This document shows, piece after piece, positions 26,471 to 36,266 of a DNA stretch of 64,000 nt. Position 1 is the stretch's first letter, and each line of letters opens with the position of its first letter. The position numbers were made by a program, and so were the translations under genes. This DNA is from Pseudobacter sp. (GTDB taxonomy: Bacteria; Bacteroidota; Bacteroidia; Chitinophagales; Chitinophagaceae): assembly GCA_017849455.1 (NCBI GenBank), contig JAFIGX010000024.1, positions 434,001 through 498,000 on the forward strand. Direction: 5' to 3'. The notes under the pieces were generated by a model that ran no database searches, was not told the DNA's origin, and saw only the letters and a list, made by a program, of their open reading frames with translations.

Positions 26471-27430
26471 ATGACAGACCAGCCATTCATATCGATTTGT
26501 ATACCGGCCTACAACCGGGTGAACTACCTGGAACGCCTGCTCGATTCTATCGGATCACAAACCTTTACGGATTTTGAAGTGGTGATAACGGATGATAGCC
26601 CGGGCGACCAGGTGCGGAGATTCATCGAACAATATCAGGCTGGTTTCCCATTGCATTATTTTCATAATGGTCAGCCACTCGGAACACCGGAGAACTGGAA
26701 TGAATCGATCCGCCGTTCACAGGGACAGTGGATCAAGATCATGCACGATGATGATTGGTTCGCATCCCCGGATTCATTGAAAAGATTTTATGAGTTGTGC
26801 AATATGCCCGGCCAGGCAGGTTTTATTTTTTGCGGCTCGGAGACTTTCGAGGATGGAAAGATCGTGTTCCGTCAAACCATCAGCCGGTTCAATGAAAAGC
26901 TCCTGGAAAAAGATCCGAGGAACCTGTTCTACCTGAATTTTATCGGCCCGCCCAGCGTTGTGGTCCACCGGAATAATCGACAGGTATGGTACGATAAGCG
27001 GATGAAATGGCTGGTGGACATTGATTTTTATATCCGGTTCCTGCAGTGCTCCCCCGGTTTTCATTTTACGCGCGAGTACCTGGTGAATGTCGGCTTTAAT
27101 GAACAACAGGTAACCAAAATGGTATTCCATAATAAAGAGGTGGTGATACCGGAGAACCTGCTGCTGTTACAGAAAACGGGTACTACCATCCTGAAGCGGG
27201 TATGGAATTATGATTTCGCCTGGCGCCTGCTGCGGAACTACCGGATAAGGGATAAAGAAGAGCTATACCGGTTACATCTGTTCAAGGAGGAAGTAAAGGT
27301 CCCTGCTCCCTTATTGCATATCCTCAAAGCACAGAAAAGGATACCACCGCCACTGCTGCGGATAGGCCCTGTTTCGAAAATCCTGATGCTGTTCAATTAT
27401 TGCACGTACCATCTTTTCCATCGCTCCTGA
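26471..27430 (+). CDS. Family 2 glycosyltransferase
   Basis: A 319-residue GT-A enzyme. It has FISICIPAYNRVNYLERLLDSI, VVITDDSPGDQV and the metal-binding MHDDDWF, followed by an acceptor domain (WLVDIDFYIRFL). It is part of a tightly packed rightward operon; the donor sugar is unknown. Confidence 0.9.
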   Translation: MTDQPFISICIPAYNRVNYLERLLDSIGSQTFTDFEVVITDDSPGDQVRRFIEQYQAGFPLHYFHNGQPLGTPENWNESIRRSQGQWIKIMHDDDWFASPDSLKRFYELCNMPGQAGFIFCGSETFEDGKIVFRQTISRFNEKLLEKDPRNLFYLNFIGPPSVVVHRNNRQVWYDKRMKWLVDIDFYIRFLQCSPGFHFTREYLVNVGFNEQQVTKMVFHNKEVVIPENLLLLQKTGTTILKRVWNYDFAWRLLRNYRIRDKEELYRLHLFKEEVKVPAPLLHILKAQKRIPPPLLRIGPVSKILMLFNYCTYHLFHRS

Positions 27431-27498
27431 TGCCTGATGAAAAAATGCAGAAGAAATATTCCCGGGAATGCTTTTTTTTGCAGAATATACCTGACCTG

Positions 27499-28509
27499 AT
27501 GGCTGTAAGCTTATCCATTATTATCGTGAATTATAAAACAGCTCCCTTGCTGGTGGACTGCCTGCAATCTCTTTACAGCCAGGGCAGTTCCCTGGAAATG
27601 GAAGTGATCGTGGTCGATAATGCGTCGGGCGATGATAGCTTTCAGGTCATTACATCCAGGTTCCCTTCGGTGAAATGGGTACAGATGTCGTACAATTCCG
27701 GCTTTGCCCGTGCCAATAATGAAGGTATCCGCCTGTCGCAGGGAAATGTAGTGCTGTTGCTGAACTCCGACACCATCGTGGAAGGGAATGCCATTGAAAA
27801 ATGTTACCGGGCATTTCTGCAGGATGAATATGTGGCCTGCGGGCTCCAGTTGATGAATGCAGATCGCAGCCCTCAGATCTCCGGCAATTATGCCATGAAG
27901 GGAGGTCTTAATTATGTATTACCCCTTCCTTACCTCGGTAACGCCTTCAGGTGGCTGGGCCAACTGGCCAGGATCAAAAAACCGCATGTGCCTGATACGA
28001 AGCAAGTGGTGGAGGTAGATTGGATCAATGGCGCCTTTTTGATGGTAAAAAAAACAGCCATCGAAAAAGCAGGTATGCTCGATGAAGATTTTTTCCTGTA
28101 TGCCGAAGAGGCGGAATGGTGCGGCAGGCTAAAGAAAACAGGAAAACTATGTATCTACGGTCAGTTCAGCATCGTTCATCTTCAGGGAGAAACAGCCAAT
28201 GAAACATTTGGATCTTCCGGCAAAGGATATTATAATCTGTACGACAGGAAGGGACTGCAGATCATTCTTTCCAATTTTGTGAGGATCCGCAAGCAGTTCG
28301 GCATTGGCTGGTTCCTCTTCATGCTGGGCATGTATACGCTGGCCATTCCTGTTTTTTTCATAGGAAGCTTTATTGAAGGATTATTGAGATTGCATAACCC
28401 GTTCTCTGCTTTTCCCCGTGCCGGCAGGCTGGCATCGAATGTGGGAAAGCTTTGGAAATTTTCACCCACCATCATCGGCAACAAGCCCCACTTCTATAAA
28501 GTATTATAA
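27499..28509 (+). CDS. Family 2 glycosyltransferase (rhamnosyltransferase-like)
   Basis: A 336-residue enzyme from MAVSLSIIIVNYKTAPLL. It has VIVVDNASGDDSF, LLLNSDTIV (DxD region) and DEDFFLYAEEAEWCGRLKKTGK, which are typical of WbbL-like rhamnosyltransferases. A C-terminal hydrophobic helix (LGMYTLAIPVFFIGSFIEGLL) may tether it to the membrane. Earlier ATGs at 27400 and 27430 are possible but lie within or on the end of the previous gene. Confidence 0.88.
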   Translation: MAVSLSIIIVNYKTAPLLVDCLQSLYSQGSSLEMEVIVVDNASGDDSFQVITSRFPSVKWVQMSYNSGFARANNEGIRLSQGNVVLLLNSDTIVEGNAIEKCYRAFLQDEYVACGLQLMNADRSPQISGNYAMKGGLNYVLPLPYLGNAFRWLGQLARIKKPHVPDTKQVVEVDWINGAFLMVKKTAIEKAGMLDEDFFLYAEEAEWCGRLKKTGKLCIYGQFSIVHLQGETANETFGSSGKGYYNLYDRKGLQIILSNFVRIRKQFGIGWFLFMLGMYTLAIPVFFIGSFIEGLLRLHNPFSAFPRAGRLASNVGKLWKFSPTIIGNKPHFYKVL

Positions 28510-28542
28510 AAGCAGGGCTTGCTGAAATCATTCTGTCGATCA

Positions 28543-31089
28543 TCATGCAGGCTGTTTAACCGAACCTTTGTATTGCTTCCACAGGTATCCGATACCGCCC
28601 AGGGTCAGCAATATCGAAATGATACCAACGATCAGGGATATGCGGTCGCCGAGAATATAGCTTTCGGGCTCAAACCTGAATTCGATCGTGTGCTTGCCGG
28701 AAGGAACAGGCAGGCCCCGCAATACATAGTCCACCTTCACGATCGGTGTTTCCTTGCCGTCGATATAGGCTTTCCAGCCATGGGGATAATACACTTCACT
28801 GAATACGGCAAACTGGTTGGTAGTCGCATTGAATTGGTAGCTGGCCTTGTCGTTCTCGTTTTTGATCAATTGAATGGTGGCCAGTGAATCGAATTGCGGG
28901 GTGAAAGTTATTTTCGGTTGCTCACGTTTATCGACTACTGTCGTGTCTTTGAATCCGATATTGTCGAGCGCTTCCATCTCCTCATTCGCATTATTGACGT
29001 ACCGTATATTTTTGACCAGCCAGCAAGGGCCTGAAGCATTGGGATTGAGCTGGGCTACCGGCTGCCTGTCGGCCGGATTTGCGGCAATAAAATATTTGGT
29101 GTTCAACATATTGTACACCGCGATATTCCCTTTTCTCAATTGATGCGTTATAATATCGTCGTATAGCGCCAGCCTGGCAGGCAGGTAGCCACCGATAGAA
29201 TTATGGTGGTAGGAGCATCTCGAATCGGCAAAGGGATCGTCGGCAGTTTGATCGAATACCCGGAAATATCCTGTATCCTGCTTGATCTGTATGTCGGCCC
29301 TGTTGGCTGCGTACGGTGCGAGAAATTCTTCCTTATCTACATAATTGGAATCTTTGAGGTATCGCCTGTCGACCGGGATCAGGTCAATAAGGTTGAGGGC
29401 TGCCAGTGCAAGGAGGAGGATGACCGGCTGTACTTTCTTCTGTGTGGCAAACCATACCAGCCCGGCTGTCAGCAGGAGGAACACAACGGTCCTCCAGAGA
29501 TCATGTAAATAAATTGCCTTGCGGTCAGCCACCAGCCCATTCATAATGGAAGAGGCAATTCCGGTTGCCTGTTGAAGCGCCTGTTCACCCGCGGGTTTAC
29601 CCTGGGCCATCATTTGTGCAATACTGCTTCCGATGCCTTCGCGCAGCCTGCCGTCATTACTACTCTTGAAATCGGCCGACATATAAGTATAGATCAGCAC
29701 CAGTACAACGGCGGCTGTAGTAATACCGGCATATTTCAATCGCTTCGCCAGCACTTTCTTGTCCCATTCCTTGAAGAAGAGTTCATTCAATGCCCAGGAC
29801 GCAAGCAAGGCAAAGGTGAGCTGCGGTATGACGAGTGATGTGGTAGGAGCGCGGAATTTATTATAGAAAGGCAGGTGATCAAACAGGAAATAGTTCACAC
29901 CGCTCAGGTTGCTGCCCCAGGCCAGTACAATGCCGATCACGGTGGCTGCAATGATCCAGCCTAAATGCCAGGAGCGTATTAGGAAAAGGCCAAGAATGAA
30001 CAGCGCACAAACGACTGCACCGAGATACACCGGGCCTGACGTGCCGGGTTGAGGTCCCCAATAGGCTGAAAGTGCCGAATAAAAATAATTGGCAGCATCC
30101 TGCGGGATACCGGAAGATTGTAAAGCATCGATGGCCTTACCATCCTCAGGCAATTCGGATGCACCGGCACTGCCGCCATTATAGGCCGGCAGGATGAATG
30201 TGAATGTTTCACCAATGCCATAGCTCCAATAGAATGCATAGCTTTTATCGAGCCCGCCCTTTGTTTTATTAGGATCTTTTTTCTCCCCATTGGCGCCGAT
30301 GGTAAGCTCGGAACGCCCGCCCCGCATCGATTCTTTGGCATAAGCGCTGGTGGGCAGGAGGATCACGGCAAATGATGCAATACTCAATGCCACGGCCACG
30401 ATCGCCAGTGCTGCAGAAATGAAAAGGGGTTTGAGGGTTTTCTCACGAATGGCTTTCACGGCATAAGCAACGCCTATACAGCCAGCTATGAGGAACGTAT
30501 AATAAACGATCTGCAAATGGTTCTGCCAGATGAGGCATGTGGAGAAGAAAAGCGTGACCAGAAATCCTAAAATATATTTTCGTTGCGTCAGCAGTATAAT
30601 TCCTGCCAGCATTGCCGGCGCATAGCCCATTGAAGTGAATTTCGTATTGTGCCCCACTGCCGTAACGATGGCATTATAAGAGGCAAAGGCATAGGCGAAT
30701 GATCCGAGAATGCCGGCCCAACTCCTGATCCCCAAAGCCTGTGTGAGAATATACAGTCCCAGGCACGCCAGAAAAAAGTACCTGGCAGGTGCAGGAAGGA
30801 ATAAAGTGAATGTGCCATCCAGATAGGAAAGGGTTACATTGTGCTTGGACTCCAACGCTACCTGGTAAGTGGGCATGCCGCTGAACATACTGTTTGTCCA
30901 GGCCGGGAAATGGCCATGTTTTTCCTTATACTCGAAAGATTGTTGCGCTCCGCCCCGCCACCCCAGCGTATCATGCTGGTTCAACACCATACCTTTGAAC
31001 GCCGGCAGGTTGAAAAGGATCGAGACTATTAAAAAAAGACCTACAGCTATCACATGTGGCTTCACATATTGCCAGATTGCTTTGTTCAT
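28543..31089 (-). CDS. YfhO family polytopic membrane protein
   Basis: An 848-residue protein with about 13 helices in the first two thirds and a soluble C-terminal region ending in a last helix (ISLIVGIISILLTLGGIGYLW). The family features include LPAFKGMVLNQHD and WRGGAQQSFEYKE near the N-terminus and YPHGWKAYIDGKETP near the C-terminus. YfhO proteins in Firmicutes take part in glycosylation of cell-wall polymers. The Bacteroidota role is unknown, but its place at the end of the glycan cluster fits a GT-C-like job. Start set at MNKAIWQYVKPHV. Confidence 0.88.
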   Translation of the reverse strand: MNKAIWQYVKPHVIAVGLFLIVSILFNLPAFKGMVLNQHDTLGWRGGAQQSFEYKEKHGHFPAWTNSMFSGMPTYQVALESKHNVTLSYLDGTFTLFLPAPARYFFLACLGLYILTQALGIRSWAGILGSFAYAFASYNAIVTAVGHNTKFTSMGYAPAMLAGIILLTQRKYILGFLVTLFFSTCLIWQNHLQIVYYTFLIAGCIGVAYAVKAIREKTLKPLFISAALAIVAVALSIASFAVILLPTSAYAKESMRGGRSELTIGANGEKKDPNKTKGGLDKSYAFYWSYGIGETFTFILPAYNGGSAGASELPEDGKAIDALQSSGIPQDAANYFYSALSAYWGPQPGTSGPVYLGAVVCALFILGLFLIRSWHLGWIIAATVIGIVLAWGSNLSGVNYFLFDHLPFYNKFRAPTTSLVIPQLTFALLASWALNELFFKEWDKKVLAKRLKYAGITTAAVVLVLIYTYMSADFKSSNDGRLREGIGSSIAQMMAQGKPAGEQALQQATGIASSIMNGLVADRKAIYLHDLWRTVVFLLLTAGLVWFATQKKVQPVILLLALAALNLIDLIPVDRRYLKDSNYVDKEEFLAPYAANRADIQIKQDTGYFRVFDQTADDPFADSRCSYHHNSIGGYLPARLALYDDIITHQLRKGNIAVYNMLNTKYFIAANPADRQPVAQLNPNASGPCWLVKNIRYVNNANEEMEALDNIGFKDTTVVDKREQPKITFTPQFDSLATIQLIKNENDKASYQFNATTNQFAVFSEVYYPHGWKAYIDGKETPIVKVDYVLRGLPVPSGKHTIEFRFEPESYILGDRISLIVGIISILLTLGGIGYLWKQYKGSVKQPA

Positions 31090-31148
31090 GGTGCCTGGAT
31101 TATTAAAAGTTTGGACAAAATAATACAATTTTACTGTAAGTTGCTCAC

Positions 31149-34064
31149 ATGCATAATATATTGTGTAGAACCATCCTGCTGCTTGTTTTATGGCCGTTCT
31201 GTTCTTCCGGCCAGGAGTTGAGCTATTCGCATTTCGATATGAAGGATGGGCTGGCCGGCTCTACCGTATACAGCGCAACGCAGGACAGGGACGGGTTTCT
31301 CTGGTTCGGCACGGAAACAGGCGTGAGCCGTTTCGATGGCAAGCGCTTCACGAACTTCACCATCCGCGAAGGGCTGCCTGATAACGAAGTGCTGAAGGTT
31401 TTCGCAGATTCGAGAGGCAGGGTGTGGATGGCCCCTTTCAAAAAGTCGATCTGTTATTATTACAGGGGCACTATTTTCAATCAGCATAATGATCCCATGC
31501 TGGCAAAGATCAATTTCAGTGGGAACATCCTGCAGTTCGTGGAAGATAAACATGGCAATGTATTTTTTCATTCGTCCCAGGCACTATATATGGTAACCCC
31601 GGCGGAAGAAGTGGTGACTATCCATTCCATCACAGATTCAGTCATCAATGGCTTCAATACGGTGGGCATCAGTGTGAGCGGGAACCTGTTGGTGGTCGAG
31701 TTGGGAGTGGTGTACGAGTATGATGGAAAACAATTTCAGAAAGAAGGCCGTCTGCCCAATGCAGATGCGTATTCAAACACCCTGAGCGTTGATGTTTTAG
31801 GCAGCCTGAGAATTTATCTCAATCATCCCAGGAATACTTTTCAGTTCGGCGATTCAAGCAAATGGCAGGAGTTGCCTACTCCCAAAGGGTTTGTACGACT
31901 GTCGGCGCTGAATGATACGATGTTCTATGTGTCGAGCCGTCTGGGATTGACACTATACAATCGTAATGATATCCCGCATCCTAAAAATTACCTGCCGGGC
32001 AAGCATGTTACCAGCCTCCTCATGGACCAGGAAGGCAGCTATTGGTTCACTACGGCCGGCAATGGGGTTTACCGGCTCAATTCGGAATATGTGCAGAACC
32101 TGAGCCTGCATTATACCCCCGACAGTAAACTGGCTGTGATGACGCTTTCCAGGTATAAAGACAAAATAATCGTTTGCACTGAAATGGGCTTTATTTTTCA
32201 GGCTTCCATCAAAGATGAAAAGATATCCATATCCAGGAAAGGAAGATTACCCGAGAAATATGATATTAAAAAAGTGGCATCGGTGAAAGTGTTGCCCAAT
32301 GATGATCTTCTGTTCGCTACAGATGTAAGCCTGATCATTACGAATTCCGGACTCAAGGAAAAAAAAGCGATCGCCTACTTCACGCCCAAAGCATTGGCCG
32401 ATTTCCGGGGAACCGATATCCTGATCGCTGCCCACCATAGCGTGATCGTTTATGACCCTATCCATTTCAAGGAGAAAAAAACTGTATGGCATGAACGAAG
32501 CACCACTGTATATCATCGTAATGATACCATTTTTATCGGCGCCATCAGTGGGCTGTACCTGGTGTTGAATGACAGTTCCATCGTGTATTGGGGCAATACC
32601 ATTCCTGCTCTCAGGTCGAGGATCACGGCCATTTGTGAATCGCAGGACGGAACCCTGTGGTTCGCTACTTCCGGGGAAGGTGTGCTCGGCTACCGGAATG
32701 GCAGCATAACAAAACAGTTAACGGTAGAAACGGGCCTTACGAGCAATACAGTAAGATGCCTTTACAGCGATAGCTGTTATCTCTGGATCGGTACCGATAA
32801 AGGACTGAACAAGATCAATATTCATGAGGGCAGTTTTCCTGTTCAGAAGTTCACTACCGCAGACGGGCTTACCACTGATGTGATCCATTCGGTGCTGGCA
32901 TACAAAGGCCATGTTTTCGTGGGCACGCCCGATGGTCTCACCTGGTTCGATGAGAGCAAGATATCTTCCTATTCCCGTTGCGATCTCCGGATAACAGGCA
33001 TCACGGTAGCTGACGAGGCATACCCTGCCGATACTGCCCACTTCGAACTCCCTGCTTCCGGCAATCCTTTGCGGATCGAATTCTCCGGGATATCTTACCG
33101 GTCCGCAGGCGATGTGCTCTACTGGTATCGCCTCGGCGGGCTCGACAGTACCTGGAGAACTACCCGCGATAATTTTCTCAGCTATCCCACATTGCCTGCC
33201 GGCTCCTACAACCTTCAATTGCAGGCCGTCAATAAGTTCGGTGTGGCCAGCTCTCTCGTCAGTATTCCCTTCAGAATACCCAAATTGCTCTGGCAGAAAA
33301 GCTGGTTTCAACTATGCATGTCCGGTATCCTTTTATTTTTGTTGTGGATGTGGACCAATTACCGGGTAAGGCAGGTGAAAAAACAGGAAGTTGAAAAGCT
33401 GATGATCAACAAAAGGATCAATGAGCTCGAGCAATTGGCGCTCAGGGCGCAGATGAACCCGCATTTCATTTTCAACAGTCTCAATTCCATCCAGCAATAT
33501 GTAATGGACAAGGATATCGCCGGCGCCAACCGGTTCATTTCGAGTTTTTCCAAACTGATCCGGCAAACCTTGTACTTTTCCTCCAGGGCACTGATCCCAT
33601 TGTCGGAGGAATTGGATTATTTAACTACGTATCTTGCACTGGAGAAAGACCGGCTGGAAGACAAATTCAATTACATTATACTGGTGCCCGAAGAATTGAA
33701 GGTTTCTGATTATCATATACCTCCCATGATCCTTCAACCTTACCTGGAGAACAGCGTGCGACATGGTGTGCGTTACCGTAAGGATGAACTTGGACTGATC
33801 ACCATCACCATCAGGCGCGAGAAAGACAGGCTGGTTTGCATGATAGAGGACAATGGTGTGGGAAGGCAGACCAGTAGCCAGTTCAACAGCAGGAACCCGG
33901 TAGAATATCAGTCGAAGGGAATGTCCCTGACAGCAGACCGGATCGCCATGATGAACAGGGACAATACCGATAAGATCGATGTTGCCATTGACGACCTTGT
34001 GGATACTGCCGGGCATGGTATCGGTACAAAGATCACCGTTCGTTTTCCCGTTTGGGTCAATTGA
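31149..34064 (+). CDS. Propeller-type (Reg_prop/Y_Y_Y) LytS-family sensor histidine kinase
   Basis: A 971-residue sensor. It has a signal peptide, then two beta-propellers built of Reg_prop repeats (SATQDRDGFLWFGTETGVSRFDG, SQDGTLWFATSGEGV, YSDSCYLWIGTDKGL) to about residue 620. A Y_Y_Y domain (LYWYRLGGLDSTW, LPAGSYNLQLQAVN) and one transmembrane helix (about 720-738) follow. The LytS-type kinase has the phospho-His in MNPHFIFNSLN (H772) and ATPase boxes (ILQPYLENSVRHG, EDNGVG). The regulator gene starts 21 bp downstream. Related propeller sensors detect glycans, but the ligand here is unknown. Confidence 0.93.
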   Translation: MHNILCRTILLLVLWPFCSSGQELSYSHFDMKDGLAGSTVYSATQDRDGFLWFGTETGVSRFDGKRFTNFTIREGLPDNEVLKVFADSRGRVWMAPFKKSICYYYRGTIFNQHNDPMLAKINFSGNILQFVEDKHGNVFFHSSQALYMVTPAEEVVTIHSITDSVINGFNTVGISVSGNLLVVELGVVYEYDGKQFQKEGRLPNADAYSNTLSVDVLGSLRIYLNHPRNTFQFGDSSKWQELPTPKGFVRLSALNDTMFYVSSRLGLTLYNRNDIPHPKNYLPGKHVTSLLMDQEGSYWFTTAGNGVYRLNSEYVQNLSLHYTPDSKLAVMTLSRYKDKIIVCTEMGFIFQASIKDEKISISRKGRLPEKYDIKKVASVKVLPNDDLLFATDVSLIITNSGLKEKKAIAYFTPKALADFRGTDILIAAHHSVIVYDPIHFKEKKTVWHERSTTVYHRNDTIFIGAISGLYLVLNDSSIVYWGNTIPALRSRITAICESQDGTLWFATSGEGVLGYRNGSITKQLTVETGLTSNTVRCLYSDSCYLWIGTDKGLNKINIHEGSFPVQKFTTADGLTTDVIHSVLAYKGHVFVGTPDGLTWFDESKISSYSRCDLRITGITVADEAYPADTAHFELPASGNPLRIEFSGISYRSAGDVLYWYRLGGLDSTWRTTRDNFLSYPTLPAGSYNLQLQAVNKFGVASSLVSIPFRIPKLLWQKSWFQLCMSGILLFLLWMWTNYRVRQVKKQEVEKLMINKRINELEQLALRAQMNPHFIFNSLNSIQQYVMDKDIAGANRFISSFSKLIRQTLYFSSRALIPLSEELDYLTTYLALEKDRLEDKFNYIILVPEELKVSDYHIPPMILQPYLENSVRHGVRYRKDELGLITITIRREKDRLVCMIEDNGVGRQTSSQFNSRNPVEYQSKGMSLTADRIAMMNRDNTDKIDVAIDDLVDTAGHGIGTKITVRFPVWVN

Positions 34065-34085
34065 TAACTTTATAGAATTGTACAA

Positions 34086-34832
34086 ATGATGAAAGCGTTG
34101 ATCGTCGATGATGAACCCAAAAATATTCGTATCCTGCAGGGACTGCTGACTGATTTTTGTCCGCAGGTGCAGGTGGTAGGAGAAGCCCAGGGCGCCGATC
34201 CGGCAGCAACCCTGATCCGCTCGCTCCAGCCAGATGTCGTATTCCTCGATATTGAAATGCCCTATGGCAATGGGTTCGACCTGCTCGATAAAGTGATGCC
34301 CGTCAACTTCGAGATCATCTTTATTACTGCCTTCGATGAATACACGCTGAAAGCCTTCCGGTATAGCGCACTCGATTACCTGCTCAAGCCCGTGAGCATC
34401 GATGAACTCAAAGAAGCGGTAGAGAAAGCGGAAAGGAAATTACAACAGAGGCAGATCAACCTGCAATTGGAAAACCTGCTCTTCAATTTCAGGCGGCAAA
34501 CGAACCTTCAGAAAATTGCAGTGCCGTGGATGGACGGGCTGATCTTCATGCCGCTGGCAGAGATCATCCGCTTCGAAGCCAGGGGCGGTTACAGCCATAT
34601 CTTTGCCCGCGACCAGCGGCGATTCCTTTGTTCCAGGACCATCAAGGAATATGAGGATATTCTACCGGAAGATATCTTTTACAGAATACACAATTCGCAT
34701 CTCATCAACCTCAACCATATTAAAAAATACCACAAGGGCAGGGGAGGGGTGATCGAAATGGAAGATGGGGCTATGATTGAAGTGGCGAGCCGGAGGAAGG
34801 AGGAGTTCCTGGCGAAGTTTGGATTGAAGTAG
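34086..34832 (+). CDS. LytTR-family response regulator
   Basis: A 248-residue AgrA/LytR-type regulator. The receiver has acidic residues in IVDDEP, the phospho-acceptor D55 in VVFLDIEMPYGNG, and the Lys in DYLLKPVS. The LytTR DNA-binding domain (about 140-245) includes IRFEARGGYSHIFA and FYRIHNSHLINLNHIKKYHKGRGG. It is the partner of the upstream propeller kinase. Its last 62 bp overlap the convergent glycosyltransferase gene. Confidence 0.93.
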   Translation: MMKALIVDDEPKNIRILQGLLTDFCPQVQVVGEAQGADPAATLIRSLQPDVVFLDIEMPYGNGFDLLDKVMPVNFEIIFITAFDEYTLKAFRYSALDYLLKPVSIDELKEAVEKAERKLQQRQINLQLENLLFNFRRQTNLQKIAVPWMDGLIFMPLAEIIRFEARGGYSHIFARDQRRFLCSRTIKEYEDILPEDIFYRIHNSHLINLNHIKKYHKGRGGVIEMEDGAMIEVASRRKEEFLAKFGLK

Positions 34833-35922
34833 CTGCTCTCTCAGCAATACGGCCCCAATAGAAATGCTCATAAAATGCAGGTATGTCCTGGTTTTCCACG
34901 CGCGATAATGGAAGTATGGACGCGGCAAACCCAGTCCAGTCGCCATCTTCCGTCACAACCAGTTGCCCGCCACAGATAGCCGGATCGACGCCCTCAGCTC
35001 CCGTCTTCACGGAAACAGCTTTCATTCCTGCCCCCAAAGCCTCCACCAGTTTCGTTTTGATGCCACCCCCTTCAAGCACAGGATTGAGAAAGATATCGGC
35101 GCCTTTTAAATAGAGGGCAATATCATCTACAAAACCGGCAATGATAACGTCCGGCACTTTTCGATCGCTGATAGTGGCGGGTATATTGATCCCGCAGATG
35201 AGCAATGTAAAAGGGACCTCGTTCTTTTGCAACCGGGGCACTACTTCACTCAGCAGGTATTCCAGTCCGTTCAGATTGGGCATGTAATTGAAACTGCCAT
35301 TGAACAGGAGGAGCAGATGCCCGGATGGGATGTTATGATGCTTCAACAGGTATTCCCTGGCCAATCGCCTCTCTTCTTTCGTGGGGGGCTTGTTCCACTC
35401 GATGCCATAGGTGGCCACAGTGCATCTTGCAGGCATCAGTCCGAAATGCTCTATGGCATATCGCAGATCAGCTTCTTGGATAAAAAAATTATGGTCTACA
35501 TGGCGGTGTACCCATTTCTCGTAATACCATAGGAGCTTCCACCAGCTTTTACCCAGTGTTTTCCAGCGAAACGCTTCAATATTATGTGAGTGGACCACCA
35601 ACTTCACGCCCACCAACCATTTCAACATCACACCCAGCCATCCGTAATAAGGGTGCTCCAGGATCAGGTGGCTGATCTTTTTTTGCCTGATGAGCTTCCT
35701 GAGCGTAAAAAAATAAAAGAGATTGATATATCGAAATTTCGAATTTGAGAGAATATTGAGAACAATATAATCTTCTGCAAAGGAGGGGTCATTCTTTTTC
35801 GTAGTGACCACCAAAAGGGAGGCGTATCGTGAGAAATATTTATAGAACAGGCCGATGCCCTTCTGCCCGCCAGTTACAGAGGGTAGAAATGGATAAGACA
35901 CCAAACTGAGTACATTGACCAT
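34771..35922 (-). CDS. Family 4 (GT-B) glycosyltransferase
   Basis: A 383-residue transferase. It has an N-terminal domain with VSYPFLPSVTGGQKGIGLF and VKLVVHSHNIEAFRW, and a C-terminal donor domain with LLLFNGSFNYMPNLNGLEYLL and NPVLEGGGIKTKLVEALGAG (the EX7E-like region). It probably adds a sugar in surface glycan assembly. The last 20 residues (Pro/Ser/Thr-rich) lie inside the convergent LytTR gene, which suggests a C-terminal extension acquired by loss of an earlier stop. Confidence 0.88.
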   Translation of the reverse strand: MVNVLSLVSYPFLPSVTGGQKGIGLFYKYFSRYASLLVVTTKKNDPSFAEDYIVLNILSNSKFRYINLFYFFTLRKLIRQKKISHLILEHPYYGWLGVMLKWLVGVKLVVHSHNIEAFRWKTLGKSWWKLLWYYEKWVHRHVDHNFFIQEADLRYAIEHFGLMPARCTVATYGIEWNKPPTKEERRLAREYLLKHHNIPSGHLLLLFNGSFNYMPNLNGLEYLLSEVVPRLQKNEVPFTLLICGINIPATISDRKVPDVIIAGFVDDIALYLKGADIFLNPVLEGGGIKTKLVEALGAGMKAVSVKTGAEGVDPAICGGQLVVTEDGDWTGFAASILPLSRVENQDIPAFYEHFYWGRIAERAATSIQTSPGTPPSSGSPLQS

Positions 35923-35984
35923 GTATTAATGCGATCTTTACAGGAGGATGAACAAAATAATGCAATTTTACAGGAAGTTGGTCT

Positions 35985-36266
35985 ATGCAAAAATTATTAT
36001 TTTTTTCAAGGGTTGCCTTCATCTGTAACCTCTGTTTCGTGATCACCTGGTTCATGCAATATTCCCCTTTTTCACAGCAGGGGCATATTATCTCCACCAT
36101 CGTTGTACTGGGTGTTGGCATTGCCGTATTCCTCAACCTGGTATTGAATTTCCTGATCGGGATCGCATGGTTGCAGAAAAAAAGGTTGTGGGACTACTTT
36201 CCCCGTTGGCTGATAATTGTTAATTTTCTTTTTTTGATCGCCCAATTAATCATTTTTCTCACATGA
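35985..36266 (+). CDS. Small three-helix membrane protein
   Basis: A 93-residue protein with three hydrophobic helices: FICNLCFVITWFM, ISTIVVLGVGIAVFLNLVLNFLIGI and WLIIVNFLFLIAQLIIFL. No family was recognised. Its stop overlaps the start of the queuosine-precursor transporter (ATGA at 36263-36266), so the two are probably co-translated. Confidence 0.75.
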   Translation: MQKLLFFSRVAFICNLCFVITWFMQYSPFSQQGHIISTIVVLGVGIAVFLNLVLNFLIGIAWLQKKRLWDYFPRWLIIVNFLFLIAQLIIFLT

